This document shows positions 1 through 10,801 of a DNA stretch of 64,000 nt, piece by piece (position 1 is the stretch's first letter; every line of letters begins with the position of its first letter). The stretch is taken from positions 217,671 to 281,670 of the forward strand of contig NZ_JASFYG010000003.1 of the NCBI RefSeq assembly GCF_030055435.1, in the 5' to 3' direction. This DNA comes from Methanothermobacter sp. GTDB lineage: Archaea; Methanobacteriota; Methanobacteria; Methanobacteriales; Methanothermobacteraceae. The notes below the pieces were generated by a model. The model saw only the letters and a program-made list of their open reading frames with translations. It was not told the origin of the DNA and searched no databases. Position numbers and translations under genes: made by a program.

Positions 1-195
1 ATTTTTTTTCAGTTATTATCGTATTTGAGCGGGTTGGATGACATCAGGTGTGTAGTCTGCAGTTTTTTTCAGTTATTATCGTATTTGAGCGGGTTGGATG
101 ACATCAGGTGTGTAGTCTGCAGTTTTTTTCAGTTATTATCGTATTTGAGCGGGTTGGATGACATCAGGTGTGTAGTCTGCAGTTTTTTTTCAGTT
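1..195. repeat. Tandem array of 60-bp repeats
   Basis: Three consecutive 60-bp units (1-60, 61-120, 121-180) are identical except for the second base of the first, and the start of a fourth unit runs into the 3' end of the next gene. Each unit begins with a run of seven or eight T and ends in GTCTGCAG. The array probably continues to the left of the window. Because 60 is a multiple of three, an open frame runs through it on the plus strand, but nothing suggests it is translated. Confidence 0.95.
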
Positions 196-420
196 CCTGG
201 CTATGAACCTCATGTAGATGAACTCCACGAGGCGCCCGTAGATCCAGGGTACCAGGATGAACATGATGACCCCTATTGCACCTGTGAGTATTCCCAGCAG
301 CCACTCAGGGTATTGTTCAGGTCTCCAGGTTCCTAGGATGTAGGTGAGGGTGTTCAGCATACCACCGGCAACGGCCATTATGAGTCCGGCCACCCAGTAC
401 CTTCCGAAGTCTTCAGCCAT
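190..420 (-). CDS. Small membrane protein, unknown function
   Basis: A 76-residue protein with two hydrophobic segments (about residues 9-29 and 40-60), separated by a short loop containing TWRPEQYPEW. It ends in a basic tail. No family is recognised. The stop codon lies just inside the last partial unit of the 60-bp repeat array, so the array forms the 3' flank of this gene. The next gene upstream on the same strand is msrB, whose 3' end is only 28 bp away, so the two may be co-transcribed. Confidence 0.6.
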   Translation of the reverse strand: MAEDFGRYWVAGLIMAVAGGMLNTLTYILGTWRPEQYPEWLLGILTGAIGVIMFILVPWIYGRLVEFIYMRFIARN

Positions 421-448
421 TAAATGCCCCCAGATTTTAATTTAAACA

Positions 449-904
449 TCAGCGTATCTGGTTCCTTGGGATGAATTTAAGTGCAGCTGAGTTCATACAG
501 TACCTCTTACCTGTTGGTTGGGGGCCGTCATCAAAGACGTGGCCAAGGTGGGCGCCGCACCTTGCACAGAGGACCTCACAGCGTACCATTCCAAGTCTCC
601 GGTCCTCCCTGAACTCCACATTGTACTCTGATATAGGGTCATAGAAGCTTGGCCATCCTGTGCCTGAATCAAATTTGGTTTCTGAGTCGAAAAGATCCGT
701 ACCGCAGCACACGCAGCGGTATATACCGTCACCATGGAAGTCATGGTATTTACCTGTGAATGGGGGTTCTGTGCCTCCGCACCTTGCAACACGGAAGGCC
801 TCGGGTTCGAGTATCTCCCTCCACTCCTCAACGGTTAACTGGATTTTTTCAACCATCTCAACCTTTCCAGTTGCAGCGGAAAATATGGGGATTTTTTCAC
901 TCAT
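449..904 (-). CDS. msrB: Peptide-methionine (R)-S-oxide reductase MsrB
   Basis: MsrB reduces methionine-R-sulfoxide in proteins, using thioredoxin-like donors. The 151-residue protein is one complete SelR domain. The zinc ligands are C64/C67 (YRCVCCG) and C113/C116 (CARCG), the substrate loop is GTGWPSF (81-87), and the catalytic cysteine is C136 in RYCMNSAAL. Cys is used where some animal enzymes have selenocysteine. An AT-rich TATA-like stretch lies upstream near 929-945. A thioredoxin reductase is encoded 3 kb away and could supply the reducing power, but that link is inference. Confidence 0.96.
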   Translation of the reverse strand: MSEKIPIFSAATGKVEMVEKIQLTVEEWREILEPEAFRVARCGGTEPPFTGKYHDFHGDGIYRCVCCGTDLFDSETKFDSGTGWPSFYDPISEYNVEFREDRRLGMVRCEVLCARCGAHLGHVFDDGPQPTGKRYCMNSAALKFIPRNQIR

Positions 905-1088
905 GACTGGAAATATGTTCTTAAATGTATATTAGATTATATTATAATCAGTCACTTTAGAGGAATCTCGGATCTATGACTTGCAGCGTCGCATCATAAC
1001 ACATGATAAAAGGAACTTTTATATGGGGACCTTACCTGGATGAAAGTAAAAATAAAAGAGGATGTTCCAAAAATTTCAAAAATCTGAT

Positions 1089-2015
1089 TCAGGCAAATTC
1101 AATGGTGCTTGGCGGCTTATCACTCACAGAAAGTGCCACATGTGTAACCTCAGGTATCTCAGAGGTTATACGCTTTGATATCCTCTTCACAAGGTCCCAG
1201 GGGAGTTCAGGGACACTTGCGGTCATTGCATCAAGGGATTCAACCATCCTTATGACCACTAGGTAGCCGAAGTCCCTCACATCACCCTTGACACCGGTCA
1301 CCATGGTGTCTGTGAGCACGGCAAAGTACTGCCAGAGGCTCTCATGGAGTCCACTTTCAAGGACCTCCTCCTCCACGATGGCGTTGGCCCTCCTGCATAT
1401 ATCTATTTTCTCCCTCGTTACTTCACCCACGATTCTAACGGCAAGTCCAGGACCGGGGAATGGCTGCCTCTGGATCATCTCACGGGGAAGGCCGAGTTCA
1501 AGGCCAATTTCCCGCACCTCATCCTTGTACAGTTCCCTTATGGGTTCCACTATCTGGAGTACCAGTCCATGGGGGAGTGCAACGTTGTGGTGGGATTTTA
1601 TCTTACCCTCACTCTCGATCCAGTCGGGGGCTATGGTACCCTGCACCAGATACTTTGCACCTATCTCCTCTGCCACCCGTTCAAAGACCTCAATGAAGAC
1701 CCTTCCGATTATCTTACGTTTCTCCTCAGGGTCCGTCACACCCTCAAGTTCCCTTAGGAACTCGTCTGATGCATCAATGTAGCGGAAGTTAAGCCTCTCA
1801 CTGAAGGTCTTCTTCACGTATTCTGCCTCACCCTCCCTGAGGAGTCCATGGTCAACGAAGACCGCTGTCAGGTTATCACCTATGGCCTTACCTGCAAGTA
1901 CAGAGGCCACGGAACTGTCAACTCCTCCTGAGAGTGCTATTATGGCCTTTTCATCACCCACAGTATTTCTTATCTCTTCCACAGCTTCCTGAATAAAATC
2001 AGATGGATTCAGCAT
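1089..2015 (-). CDS. guaAB: GMP synthase, ATP pyrophosphatase subunit
   Basis: This is the synthetase half of the split archaeal GMP synthetase. It adenylates XMP and aminates it to GMP with ammonia delivered by the GATase subunit. The PP-loop motif SGGVDSS is at residues 29-35, and the C-terminal GMP synthase dimerisation domain contains [13 protein letters not shown] and ends in [10 protein letters not shown] take the ATG at 2015 (308 residues) because GGTGAT lies 5 nt before it; an in-frame codon at 2024 would add three residues. The glutaminase subunit lies 128 bp upstream on the same strand. Confidence 0.95.
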   Translation of the reverse strand: MLNPSDFIQEAVEEIRNTVGDEKAIIALSGGVDSSVASVLAGKAIGDNLTAVFVDHGLLREGEAEYVKKTFSERLNFRYIDASDEFLRELEGVTDPEEKRKIIGRVFIEVFERVAEEIGAKYLVQGTIAPDWIESEGKIKSHHNVALPHGLVLQIVEPIRELYKDEVREIGLELGLPREMIQRQPFPGPGLAVRIVGEVTREKIDICRRANAIVEEEVLESGLHESLWQYFAVLTDTMVTGVKGDVRDFGYLVVIRMVESLDAMTASVPELPWDLVKRISKRITSEIPEVTHVALSVSDKPPSTIEFA

Positions 2016-2143
2016 TAATATCACCGGATAAAAATGATTGGTTTAATTATTTGTGTGGCTCCTATTTAATGTTAAGGTCACTCTTTTTCTGAAACCTTAC
2101 TCTTCGACTGATGTCGGGAGCTCCTGTCATGAAATAAATTTTC

Positions 2144-2701
2144 TTAGAGGTTCTTGCAGACCTCATGGAAGTTCTCAAAGACCCTGTGGCCATCCTGTGT
2201 ATGGTGGACCTCAGGGTGGAACTGTATACCATATACTGGCCTTTCATGGTGTTTCATGGCCTCCACCTCACATATACTAGAGGTTGCAAGCACATCGAAG
2301 TCCTCGGGGAGCCTTTTAACCTCATCCTTGTGGGAGGCCCACACGCTCATCCGAGGGCCGAGGCCCCTGAATATGTCGTCCTCGTCCAGTATCTCCAGTT
2401 CTATCTGGGCGTAACTCTCTGCCTCAGCGGTTGCAACTTCCCCACCATATGCAAGGGCTATGAGCTGGTGGCCCAGGCAGATACCCAGTATCGGGATATC
2501 AAGCTTCTGGATGTATTCAACACAGTTACCTGCCCTCTCGATTGATGGGCCGCCGCCGAGTATGAGGCCATCTGGTTCCATTGAGATTATCTCATCCAGT
2601 GGTGTCGTATTGGGCACGAGACTGGATGGTATCTGGAGATACCGGAGTGTCCTGTGTATTCTGTGGTTGTACTGGCCGTGATTGTTGATGATGAGTATCA
2701 T
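2144..2701 (-). CDS. guaAA: GMP synthase, glutamine amidotransferase subunit
   Basis: This class I glutamine amidotransferase produces ammonia from glutamine for GMP synthesis. It has about 185 residues. The nucleophile elbow is LGICLGHQ with C75, the GGGPS oxyanion region is at about 49-53, and the His-Glu pair is in QFHPEVHHT near the C-terminus. The ATG at 2701 is preferred over 2707 because GGGAGA sits at better spacing. Bacteria normally fuse this subunit to the ATP-pyrophosphatase; separate genes are the archaeal arrangement. Confidence 0.95.
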   Translation of the reverse strand: MILIINNHGQYNHRIHRTLRYLQIPSSLVPNTTPLDEIISMEPDGLILGGGPSIERAGNCVEYIQKLDIPILGICLGHQLIALAYGGEVATAEAESYAQIELEILDEDDIFRGLGPRMSVWASHKDEVKRLPEDFDVLATSSICEVEAMKHHERPVYGIQFHPEVHHTQDGHRVFENFHEVCKNL

Positions 2702-2761
2702 AAACATTCTCCCTGTCTGATTCTGAAAATCTATTTATATTTCATTGGATAATTAAATATT

Positions 2762-2905
2762 ATGGAGGCCATGGATATAATTTACATTCTGGTTGCACTT
2801 GTACTTGCGGTTGTGGCATTCTATGTTCTTGTCTGGCTGCTGCCGGTTATAGTGGTTCTTATAATCGCCTATGTGATATATGTCTTCCTCAGAGAGGGAA
2901 GATGA
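2762..2905 (+). CDS. 47-residue membrane peptide
   Basis: An open frame of 47 codons starts at an ATG about 25 bp after a TATA-like TTTATAT (about 2733-2740), so the message could be leaderless. The peptide is a hydrophobic stretch of about 35 residues (IIYILVALVLAVVAFY and on through VIVVLIIAYVIYV), bent by one proline and closed by LREGR. An internal ATG at 2771 has GGAG close before it and is an alternative start. It ends 9 bp before the Mrr-like gene. Function unknown. Confidence 0.55.
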   Translation: MEAMDIIYILVALVLAVVAFYVLVWLLPVIVVLIIAYVIYVFLREGR

Positions 2906-2914
2906 CACCGGAGG

Positions 2915-3835
2915 GTGCATATAGCCGTCCCTGATTTTCAGGATATAATGTTACCCCTCCTGAGGCTGGCAGGTGAGGGAGAGCAGAGTTTTAATGAATC
3001 CCTAGAAAAACTTGCAGAGGAGTTCCAGCTATCCCCGGACGATTTAAACGAACTCATGCCAAGCGGCTCCCCAAAGTTCAAAAGCAGGGTTTCCTGGGCC
3101 AAGACATACCTCAAGAAGGCGGGTCTTCTTGAATCAAGGAAAAGGGGATTTTTTAATATCACAGAGCGTGGACTGGAGGTTCTCAAAGAGGATCCATCCG
3201 TCATTGACGTTGATTTTCTGATGCAGTTCCCTGAATTTGCAGAGTTTCGCGAGGGATCAGGGAAACCAAGAAAGATCCGTAAAAGGCGTCGAAGAAGAAG
3301 CAGTTCGAGGAGGGAGAGACTTACCCCTGAGGAGAGACTTGAAAGGGCCCATGATGAACTCAGGAAGGGTCTCGCAGCTGAAATCCTTGATATGGTCAGG
3401 AACAGCTCACCTGAGTTCTTTGAACGACTTGTTGTGGATCTACTTGTGAGGATGGGTTACGGAGGCTCCAGGGAGGATGCAGGGAGTGCCATTGGCAGGC
3501 AGGGGGATGGTGGAGTCGATGGAATAATAAAGGAGGATCGACTCGGTCTTGACGTTATCTACATACAGGCAAAGCGGTGGAACAGTTCAGTGTCCCGTCC
3601 CGAGATCCAGAAATTTGTGGGTGCACTGCAGGGTAAGAGGGCGAAGAAGGGTATATTCATAACCACCTCCGATTTCACTGCTGGTGCAAGGGAATATGTT
3701 TCCAAAATTGATAGCAGGATAGTGGTCGTTGATGGTATGCAGATGGCGAACTATATGATTGAACATGGTGTGGGTGTAACTGAGGTTGCTTCCTATTCTG
3801 TTAAAAAGATTGATAATGATTATTTCTCTGAATGA
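2915..3835 (+). CDS. mrr: Mrr-like restriction endonuclease
   Basis: About 306 residues. The N-terminal part (PDFQDIMLPLLRLAGEG onward, residues 5-90) is the Mrr_N winged-helix type. It is followed by a very basic linker (KPRKIRKRRRRRSSSRR, about 117-133) and a C-terminal Mrr catalytic domain. Key residues of the PD-(D/E)xK fold are visible: GGVDGII supplies the Asp and YIQAKRW the Gln-x-Lys. Mrr enzymes cut methylated foreign DNA (type IV restriction). No methyltransferase lies nearby. The GTG at 2915 directly abuts GGAGG, so the exact start is uncertain. Confidence 0.88.
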   Translation: MHIAVPDFQDIMLPLLRLAGEGEQSFNESLEKLAEEFQLSPDDLNELMPSGSPKFKSRVSWAKTYLKKAGLLESRKRGFFNITERGLEVLKEDPSVIDVDFLMQFPEFAEFREGSGKPRKIRKRRRRRSSSRRERLTPEERLERAHDELRKGLAAEILDMVRNSSPEFFERLVVDLLVRMGYGGSREDAGSAIGRQGDGGVDGIIKEDRLGLDVIYIQAKRWNSSVSRPEIQKFVGALQGKRAKKGIFITTSDFTAGAREYVSKIDSRIVVVDGMQMANYMIEHGVGVTEVASYSVKKIDNDYFSE

Positions 3836-3844
3836 GGAGATCTT

Positions 3845-4756
3845 TTAGAGTCTCTGTATTTCACTGTAGGCGTAGGTTGCTGCAATCGCACCCTCTGCAC
3901 ATGCCGTTACCCACTGGTTCAGGCCCCCTGTGATATCCCCTGCGGCGTATACGAGGGGAATGTTTGTCCTCTGCCTTTTATCTGTTATGATGTAGCCACC
4001 ATCATCCACCTCAACACCCAGTTCAACTGCGAGCTGATTGAGGGGCTCTTCACCTATTGATATGAATATCCCATCCACCTTCAGGGTCTCATCCTCGCCT
4101 GTTACACGGTTGTGTATTATGACCTCCTCAACCCTTTCATCACCCCTTATCTCGGTTACCACAGAGTTCCATATCACAGGGATGTCCATTTCCTTCAGCT
4201 TATCCTGAAGGTACCTGTCAGCCCTCAGTTCATCCCTCCTGTGGACTATGCTAACGTCACATCCTATGTTTTTGAGGAACACTGCCTCCTGGGCTGCGCT
4301 GTTTCCTCCACCAACCATGAGGACCTTCCTTCCCTTGTAGAGTGGGCCGTCACAGGTTGCACAGTAACAAACCCCCCTTCCAAGGAGATCGTTCTCGCCG
4401 GGCACACCCAGCTGTCTGTGTTTGCTTCCTGTTGCAAATATCAGTGCGGAGGCTGTGTAGGTGTCCCTTGAGGTCCTGACTGTGAATAGGTCATCCTTTT
4501 CTATTTCCTTGACTTCCTCCATTTCCCTGAGCTCAGCAACCTTTGTGGCCTGTTTCTTCATTTTTGTGACAAGACTCATCCCGGCTATCATCTCAAAGCC
4601 AGGGTAATTCTCCATCATGGGGACCTCAAGTCCCCGTCCACCTGCAGGTCCCTTATCAAGCATCAGGACGCGGCTTCCCTGCCTTCCACCGTAGATACCT
4701 GCTGTTAGTCCTGCGGGGCCAGCTCCTATAACTATTATATCGTAATCGGTCATCAT
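3845..4756 (-). CDS. trxB: Thioredoxin reductase
   Basis: A 303-residue flavoprotein disulfide reductase that passes electrons through FAD to thioredoxin. The FAD-binding [10 protein letters not shown] is at 11-20 and the redox pair C132/C135 is in CYCATCDG. A second dinucleotide motif, [12 protein letters not shown], lies at about 147-158, and the C-terminal FAD motif contains YAAGDITGG. Either of two adjacent ATG codons could be the start; AAGGTGG precedes them. The gene is convergent with mrr (9 bp apart) and follows gatE on the same strand after 166 bp. The electron donor cannot be read from the sequence. Confidence 0.94.
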   Translation of the reverse strand: MMTDYDIIVIGAGPAGLTAGIYGGRQGSRVLMLDKGPAGGRGLEVPMMENYPGFEMIAGMSLVTKMKKQATKVAELREMEEVKEIEKDDLFTVRTSRDTYTASALIFATGSKHRQLGVPGENDLLGRGVCYCATCDGPLYKGRKVLMVGGGNSAAQEAVFLKNIGCDVSIVHRRDELRADRYLQDKLKEMDIPVIWNSVVTEIRGDERVEEVIIHNRVTGEDETLKVDGIFISIGEEPLNQLAVELGVEVDDGGYIITDKRQRTNIPLVYAAGDITGGLNQWVTACAEGAIAATYAYSEIQRL

Positions 4757-4922
4757 ACCACCTTCAAGATTTATCTTGGTTTTTGGTTGAGATAAAGATT
4801 TCAGTAAGGTTTATTGTAGGTTTCAGTAGATGACTCACCAGACTGTGCTGAGCTTTCAGTAGTAAGCGGATAACTGTAAAAAAGTAACTGGTCTTGAACT
4901 AAAAATGTAAAAGTTGAGGTTT

Positions 4923-6782
4923 TTAGAGTCTTTCGCGGATTTTTGAGTTCAGTATCCTGTTTACAACCTTACCATCGGCTCTACCACGCAGCCTACCCAT
5001 GGCCTGCCCCATCAGGGGCCCCATTGCACCCATACCCCTCTCCTGGATCATTTCGTGGTTGAGTTCAATAATCTCATCTATCACAGCCTCAACCTCATCC
5101 TCTGTGAGGAGCAGGAGATCCAGTTTCTCTGCAGCCTCCCCCGCTGTTACACCATCATCGGCCATACAGGCAACTATGTCCCTGAGGGCATCCTTTGACA
5201 CCTTACCCTCCTCAAGGAGTCTGATGACGTCTCTGAGTTCCTCAATGCCGATACTGTCAATATCATGGCCCTCCCTTCCAAGTTCCCTGAGGGTGTAGGC
5301 GAGGAGTGATGCTACCACGGTCACATCAACCCTGAACTCTGCGAGGGTCTCGAATTCCTCAACAAGGTTCCTCTTAACGAGCTGGGATGCCAGGTCCTCA
5401 CTGAGGCCGTATTCTTCTATGAGCCTCTCCTTTTTCTCTGATGGAAGTTCGGGGAGGTTCTCCCGGATCTTCTCAATGAATTCCTCTTCTATGCTGAAGA
5501 GCGGTATGTCTGTTTCAAGGTACATCCTGCTTGAGGTTGGAAGTGGCCTGAGGTACTGGGTGTTCCCGTCGGGGAGGGCCTTCCGGGTCTCCTCTGGCAC
5601 GCCCTCAATGGCCATCCTGGCACGTTTGATGACCTCCCTGAGGGCTTTCTCCGCTGTCTCCCTATCATGGGCCACCAGGACCACCGCATCATCCTCTGAG
5701 GCATCAACAGCATCCCTGAGGGATTCAACCTCCTCGGCGGCTATGCCGTAGGAGGGGAGTTCATCGGTGTGGAATATCCCCTTAACGCCCCTCTTCTTTG
5801 CATAATCAGCCATCTCTGTACCCAGACGTCTTCCTGGCTGTATTTCGGTTCCTATCAGTCCATTAAAGCCTCTTAGTTTAACAGCGAGTACTGACTCTGC
5901 CGAGGATATTATCTTTGACTCTGTCTCCCTGAAGACCTCTGAGACATCAATCAGGTCCTCCTCAACCGAGGCGCCCCTCTCCCTGAGGGTGTTTCTTATC
6001 TCAACCAGTTTCAGTTGCCTCCGGACCTCCCTCTCAACTATCTCGGGGATGAGGTCAAGGTCCTGGACACCCTTAACCTCGACCCTGGCCCCCTCACGTA
6101 TGGATATGTTGAGATCCTGTCTTATGGTTCCTAGGCCCCTCTTAACGCGGGTGCTCCTGAGCACCTGGCCTATCTGGTATGCGACGTCCCTCAGCTGCTG
6201 GGGGTCGCTGATGGATGGGTCTGTGGTTATCTCAACGAGGGGTATACCAAGGCGGTCCAGTCTGAATACAACACCATCCTCTGTCTCCCTGATCCTCCTT
6301 GCGGCGTCCTCCTCAAGGCAGAGGTTCTCTATTTTAACGGTCCCCTGTGGTGTTTCAAGGTGGCCGTCGGTTGCAACAAGTCCTGTCCTCTGGAACCCGC
6401 CGGTGTTGCTGCCATCGATGACCTGTTTTCTCATGGTGTGGAATTCATCCACAACCTTCATGTTGAGGAGGAGTGCGATTGTAACTGCAAGTTCAAGGGC
6501 CTCCCTGTTGAGGGGATGAGGTGGCTCCTCATCTGCCTCAACCAGACATGTTCCATCATCGTAGTTCTCGTAGTGGAAGTGGAGCTTCCTCATGGCCTCC
6601 TCGAAGGCTGCCCTGTCAAATTTCCCGAGTTCACTCTGGGTTGGCCTGAGGTTCCTCACTATAGCATGGTCAGGTTCTGAATCGATAAGTTCTGTTCTGC
6701 AAGGGCAGAAGAGTTTACTCTCTGTATCAAGCTGCTGGTGTATCTCGAGGCCCATTTTGAGTCCTATATCATCCCAGTTCAT
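4923..6782 (-). CDS. gatE: Glu-tRNA(Gln) amidotransferase subunit E
   Basis: GatE binds Glu-tRNA(Gln), phosphorylates the glutamate and amidates it with ammonia produced by GatD. The 619-residue protein begins with the GatB/GatE signature ([18 protein letters not shown]) and contains [19 protein letters not shown] and [11 protein letters not shown]. An AspRS-like insertion characteristic of GatE lies in the middle (near [16 protein letters not shown]), and the C-terminal YqeY-like tail contains [16 protein letters not shown]. The start lies 4 bp after gatD, so the two subunits are co-translated. This is the archaeal route to Gln-tRNA. Confidence 0.97.
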   Translation of the reverse strand: MNWDDIGLKMGLEIHQQLDTESKLFCPCRTELIDSEPDHAIVRNLRPTQSELGKFDRAAFEEAMRKLHFHYENYDDGTCLVEADEEPPHPLNREALELAVTIALLLNMKVVDEFHTMRKQVIDGSNTGGFQRTGLVATDGHLETPQGTVKIENLCLEEDAARRIRETEDGVVFRLDRLGIPLVEITTDPSISDPQQLRDVAYQIGQVLRSTRVKRGLGTIRQDLNISIREGARVEVKGVQDLDLIPEIVEREVRRQLKLVEIRNTLRERGASVEEDLIDVSEVFRETESKIISSAESVLAVKLRGFNGLIGTEIQPGRRLGTEMADYAKKRGVKGIFHTDELPSYGIAAEEVESLRDAVDASEDDAVVLVAHDRETAEKALREVIKRARMAIEGVPEETRKALPDGNTQYLRPLPTSSRMYLETDIPLFSIEEEFIEKIRENLPELPSEKKERLIEEYGLSEDLASQLVKRNLVEEFETLAEFRVDVTVVASLLAYTLRELGREGHDIDSIGIEELRDVIRLLEEGKVSKDALRDIVACMADDGVTAGEAAEKLDLLLLTEDEVEAVIDEIIELNHEMIQERGMGAMGPLMGQAMGRLRGRADGKVVNRILNSKIRERL

Positions 6783-6786
6783 CTGA

Positions 6787-8094
6787 TCAACCCCTGAAGT
6801 ATGCTATTGATGTTCTTTCGTTGATTTCCCCTGCAATGTTATCCATCATCATTTCACGCACCCTTTCGGGTTCAGCTGTCTGTCCCAGGACCCAGCACAT
6901 CTTGACGTAGGCGACCTCCGGAAGCATATCTGCGCAGGGTATGACACCCGCCTGGAGGAGCCTCCTTCCTGTGCTGTAGACGTTCATGTTAACTCTTCCA
7001 TTGAGGCACTGGGATGTCATGGCAACAGGTACACCCCTCTCATGAGCCTCTCTGAGTACCGGTATCAGTGTGTCGGGGCAGTGCCCTAGGCCTGTACCCT
7101 CCATGACAAGTCCCCTGTAGCCCCTCTCCAGGTGCCATTCTATGATGTCAGGGGACATTCCAGGGTAACTCTTTATGAGGGCAACCCTCTTCTCCAGACT
7201 GTCATGGAGTTCCAGTTCAGCTGAACCCCTCTTCCTGTAGTCAGCGCCAAGTATTTTGATGTCCCCTGGTGTTACCTCTGCGAGGGGGAGGGCGTCTATG
7301 CTCCTGAAGGTGTCCCTCCTTGAGGTGTGCATCTTCCTCACCTTCACTCCCCTGTGGAGGTGGCAGGTGAGGTCATCCATGGTTGCATGCATGCATACAG
7401 TGACCTCCGCTATATCAGATGTGGCTGCTCTCACTGAGCACTGTATGTTGAGGCTTGCATCCGATGATGGCCTATCTGAACTCCTCTGGGCGCCTGTAAG
7501 AACTATAGGGACTGGAGTTTTGAGCATGAAGCTGAGGGCGGCGGATGTGTAGTGCATGGTGTCGGTTCCATGTGTAACAACAACGCCGTCTGCACCATCA
7601 TCTATCTCCCTGTAAACGGCCCTTGCGGTTTCAATCCAGTATTCGGGGTTCATGTTCTCACTGAGGATGTTGAGGACGGCCTTACCCCTTATGTTTGCCA
7701 TGTCCAGGAGTTCAGGGTTTGCCCTGAGGAGGTCGTCTGCGGTGAAGGCGGGGTGCACTGCACCGGTATGGTAGTCTATTATTGACGCAACGGTACCCCC
7801 CGTTGATATTATGGACACATCTGGCAGGTTGGGGTCTTCACTCACATCAACAGGGGGTAGCTCTATTTTTGGTTCTGAACCCCTCTCGATGAGCTCTATT
7901 TTTGCTTCACTTATTTCAACTCCAATATTGTATCCGTTTTTGAGTTTCAGGACGATGTGCCTGTCATCTGCATCATCTGCACGGTCCAGCACCATACCCT
8001 CATAGGTCACATCGGGTTTCTTTACCCTAACGGTGTCCCCCACATCTATGGAGGCTGATTCAAGGAATCTCCTGGCTGATCCACGGTATGTCAT
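6787..8094 (-). CDS. gatD: Glu-tRNA(Gln) amidotransferase subunit D
   Basis: GatD is the asparaginase-like glutaminase that supplies ammonia to GatE. The 435-residue protein has a GatD-specific N-terminal domain (about 1-90), then the L-asparaginase fold. The two catalytic threonine motifs are STGGTVAS and [11 protein letters not shown], and the downstream [14 protein letters not shown] is typical of the family. Its ATG shares one base with the vorA stop codon (TAATG), so translation is probably coupled to the Vor genes upstream. Confidence 0.97.
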   Translation of the reverse strand: MTYRGSARRFLESASIDVGDTVRVKKPDVTYEGMVLDRADDADDRHIVLKLKNGYNIGVEISEAKIELIERGSEPKIELPPVDVSEDPNLPDVSIISTGGTVASIIDYHTGAVHPAFTADDLLRANPELLDMANIRGKAVLNILSENMNPEYWIETARAVYREIDDGADGVVVTHGTDTMHYTSAALSFMLKTPVPIVLTGAQRSSDRPSSDASLNIQCSVRAATSDIAEVTVCMHATMDDLTCHLHRGVKVRKMHTSRRDTFRSIDALPLAEVTPGDIKILGADYRKRGSAELELHDSLEKRVALIKSYPGMSPDIIEWHLERGYRGLVMEGTGLGHCPDTLIPVLREAHERGVPVAMTSQCLNGRVNMNVYSTGRRLLQAGVIPCADMLPEVAYVKMCWVLGQTAEPERVREMMMDNIAGEINERTSIAYFRG

Positions 8095-9530
8095 TAAAAT
8101 TCCCCCTCAAGGTTCTTTCTTGCCCATTCTGCCCCTGCTTCCAGTATTTTAAGGTTGATGTCTATGATCTTATCCTTACCAGAGAAGGTGAACCTTATGG
8201 CCTCCCTGAAGGATTCCTCATCGAGGCCTGTGATTCCAAGGGCCATCATAACACCCAGCATTGCGGTGTTTGCGGCCCTTACTGTACCGTGTTCCTTTGC
8301 TATTTCAAGTGCCGGCACACCTATGGCCCTGATATTACCCTTTTTCCTGAAATCTGCGGTTGCAGTGTCGTAGAGGACAACACCACCCTCCCTGACATCA
8401 CCTGCAAATTCATCTATGGATGGCTGGTTGAAGGCCACCAGGATGTCTGGGGTGTCAACAGCCGGTGACCCCACCCTTTCACCTGATATAACCACTCCGC
8501 AGCTGGATGTACCACCCCTCTGTTCGGGTCCATAGGCGGGGTACCATGATGTGTGTCTTCCCTCACTGCAGGCTGCCTGTGCCAGTGTCAGCCCCATACT
8601 GAGGACTCCCTGGCCACCGAAACCCGCAATCTTAACCCTTACTTCCTTGAATTCAGGGTCATCCACAGGGTCTGGTACCGAGTCCTCCTTTATCTGGAAT
8701 ATGCGGTCCAGGCTCTCCTTTGAGAAGTCGCTCTCTGATCTTATGAGGGGTTCTGTCTCGGATGAGCGGTCCCTGAAGTTCTTCACGGGGAATTCTTTCT
8801 CCATTTCCTCCTTCAGGAACCTTTCGGCACCCTCGGCGTCCTGCCTGAGGTTTGTGGGGCATGGTGATAGTACTTCAACGAATGCGTAGCCCTTCCCGTC
8901 CCTCTGGATTTCAAGGGCTCTTTTAACAGCCCTTTTAGCTTTCCTTATGCTCTTTGGGTCTGCAAGGGATACCCGCTCTATGAAAACCGGGGCCTGGAGG
9001 TTGTCGAGGAGTTCACACATGTGGAGGGGGTAGCCTGCGTATCGGGGGTCCCTTCCACCGGGACAGGTAACTGTGACCTCACCTATGAGGGTTGTTGGTG
9101 CCATCTGACCGCCTGTCATACCGTAGACGGTGTTGTTGACAAAGAATACAGCCATTTTCTCGCCACGGTTTGCGGCCTGTATCGTCTCATTGAGGCCGAT
9201 GGATGCAAGGTCCCCGTCACCCTGGTAGAGTATTACAACGGCATCGTCCTCTGCACGTGATATTCCTGTCCCAACTGCAGGGGCCCTTCCGTGGGCCACC
9301 TGGACGTTTCCGCAGTCAAAGTAGTAGTAGGCGAACACTGCACAGCCAACCGGGCTTATCATGACTGAACGCTCCTGTATGCCCAGTTCGTCAATGGCCT
9401 CGCCTATGAGTTTGTGGAGTATTCCATGGCCGCAGCCTGCACAGTAGTGTGTGGCTGTGGGTGCGCTTCCACCCTTCCTCTCGAATACGTCGTGGAGTGA
9501 ATCTGGTTTCCTGATCACCTTTTTAGTCAT
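8094..9530 (-). CDS. vorA: 2-oxoisovalerate:ferredoxin oxidoreductase, fused beta-gamma subunit
   Basis: About 478 residues in two parts. Residues 1-270 are the thiamine-diphosphate beta subunit, with HYCAGCGHG near residue 30 and the TPP/Mg motif [12 protein letters not shown] followed by NN. Residues from about 295 form the gamma domain ([14 protein letters not shown]), which handles CoA. Vor interconverts branched-chain 2-oxoacids with acyl-CoA and CO2 using ferredoxin. The ATG at 9530 overlaps the vorB stop by 8 nt and matches family starts; an upstream codon at 9572 would add 14 unlikely residues. Confidence 0.93.
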   Translation of the reverse strand: MTKKVIRKPDSLHDVFERKGGSAPTATHYCAGCGHGILHKLIGEAIDELGIQERSVMISPVGCAVFAYYYFDCGNVQVAHGRAPAVGTGISRAEDDAVVILYQGDGDLASIGLNETIQAANRGEKMAVFFVNNTVYGMTGGQMAPTTLIGEVTVTCPGGRDPRYAGYPLHMCELLDNLQAPVFIERVSLADPKSIRKAKRAVKRALEIQRDGKGYAFVEVLSPCPTNLRQDAEGAERFLKEEMEKEFPVKNFRDRSSETEPLIRSESDFSKESLDRIFQIKEDSVPDPVDDPEFKEVRVKIAGFGGQGVLSMGLTLAQAACSEGRHTSWYPAYGPEQRGGTSSCGVVISGERVGSPAVDTPDILVAFNQPSIDEFAGDVREGGVVLYDTATADFRKKGNIRAIGVPALEIAKEHGTVRAANTAMLGVMMALGITGLDEESFREAIRFTFSGKDKIIDINLKILEAGAEWARKNLEGEF

Positions 9531-10581
9531 TGGATTCCCCCGCGATTTCTCTGATCTTCCTGAGAATGTCATTCAGTTCTATGAGGTTTCCACCCATCCT
9601 GTTTACGAGTTCAACGTCCCTGCAGCCAGATGCCATCCTTATGTCCTCCCTCATCTGGCCGCTGCTCATCTCAACCGATATGAAAGTGCAGCCACGATCT
9701 GCAAGTTCCCTGATTCTTTCTGATGGGAATGGGAATAGCGTTATGGGTCTCAGAAGACCCACTTTTATACCATCTGCCCTTGCCATGTCAACTGCACTCT
9801 TCGCGACCCTGCTGCTTATACCATACGCCACGAGTACAATGTCAGCATCTTCAACCATGTATTCCTCGTATCTCACCTCATTCTCCTCTACCCTGGCGTA
9901 TTTTTCCTGGAGGTAGAAGTTGAACTCCTCGAGTTCATCGAAGTCCAGGAATATGGAGGTTACGAGGTTCTTCATTGTTTCCCTGCTACCGCAGACGGCC
10001 CATGATGTGTCCGGCCTGTGCTCAATGGCCCTTTCAGGGAAGCGGAGGGGCTCTGCCATCTGCCCCAGGACGGCATCTGCAAGTATTATAACGGGGTTTC
10101 TGTACTTATCTGCAAGTTCAAAGGCATCCATTGTGAGGTCGCACATCTCCTGTACACTGTTGGGTGCAAGGACGATGTTCCTGTAGTTTCCATGTCCACC
10201 ACCCTTCACCAGCTGGTTGTAGTCTGCCTGCTCTGGCCCAATGTTTCCGAGTCCTGGACCGGCCCTCATGACATCCACGATGACCGCAGGGAGTTCTGCA
10301 CCTGCAAGGAAGGATATGCCTTCCTGTTTGAGACTTATACCCGGCCCTGAGGATGCTGTCATGACCCTGTGGCCTGCTGCGGCTGCACCGTAGACCATGT
10401 TTATGGCTGCCTCCTCTGATTCTGCCTGCACAAACTTCCTCCCCACCATGGGGAAGTACCTTGAGGCCTCGTGGAGTATCTCGCTTGCTGGTGTTATTGG
10501 GTAGCCGAAGTAGCAGTCGCAGCCTGCATACATGGCCCCTATTATCACGGCGGTGTTACCCTTAACCATCTGTGTCGCCAT
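9523..10581 (-). CDS. vorB: 2-oxoisovalerate:ferredoxin oxidoreductase, alpha subunit
   Basis: About 352 residues, the alpha subunit of a 2-oxoacid:ferredoxin oxidoreductase. The pyrimidine-binding domain starts with [30 protein letters not shown] and continues through [19 protein letters not shown] and [12 protein letters not shown]. The C-terminal transketolase-like domain includes [11 protein letters not shown]. Start at ATG 10581 with GAGGTG before it; a GTG two codons earlier is less likely. The gene overlaps the end of vorC by 20 nt. In methanogens Vor serves branched-chain amino acid synthesis by reductive carboxylation. Confidence 0.94.
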   Translation of the reverse strand: MATQMVKGNTAVIIGAMYAGCDCYFGYPITPASEILHEASRYFPMVGRKFVQAESEEAAINMVYGAAAAGHRVMTASSGPGISLKQEGISFLAGAELPAVIVDVMRAGPGLGNIGPEQADYNQLVKGGGHGNYRNIVLAPNSVQEMCDLTMDAFELADKYRNPVIILADAVLGQMAEPLRFPERAIEHRPDTSWAVCGSRETMKNLVTSIFLDFDELEEFNFYLQEKYARVEENEVRYEEYMVEDADIVLVAYGISSRVAKSAVDMARADGIKVGLLRPITLFPFPSERIRELADRGCTFISVEMSSGQMREDIRMASGCRDVELVNRMGGNLIELNDILRKIREIAGESND

Positions 10582-10801
10582 CTTCACACCTCTCTATGTG
10601 GACCTCTATTGCATTGATCTCGGGGCAGGTGTAGTAGCAGTTCCCGCAGCCATTGCATCCCTCGCCACGGTACTCAACGTAGTGGTAGCCCCTCTCGTTG
10701 ATCTTATTGCTCATGTAGAGCACTTTCCTGGGACATGCGATTATACACCGTTCGCATGCCTTGCATTCGACCCTATTTATTACCGGGTAGGCCTTTTTCA
10801 T
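10562..10801 (-). CDS. vorC: 2-oxoisovalerate:ferredoxin oxidoreductase, ferredoxin-like delta subunit
   Basis: A 79-residue protein with two [4Fe-4S] clusters of the 2x CxxCxxCxxxC type: [12 protein letters not shown] and [12 protein letters not shown]. It carries electrons between the thiamine site and external ferredoxin. Its ATG overlaps the stop of the acyl-CoA synthetase by 4 nt (ATGA), and its 3' end overlaps the vorB start. The tight packing indicates one translationally coupled unit. Confidence 0.95.
   Translation of the reverse strand: MKKAYPVINRVECKACERCIIACPRKVLYMSNKINERGYHYVEYRGEGCNGCGNCYYTCPEINAIEVHIERCEDGDTDG

Noticed and set aside
25-336. Open frame of 103 codons across the 60-bp repeats, giving a 20-residue repeat peptide
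   Set aside because: It exists only because the unit length is divisible by three, it has no ribosome site, and it overlaps the small membrane protein gene on the other strand.
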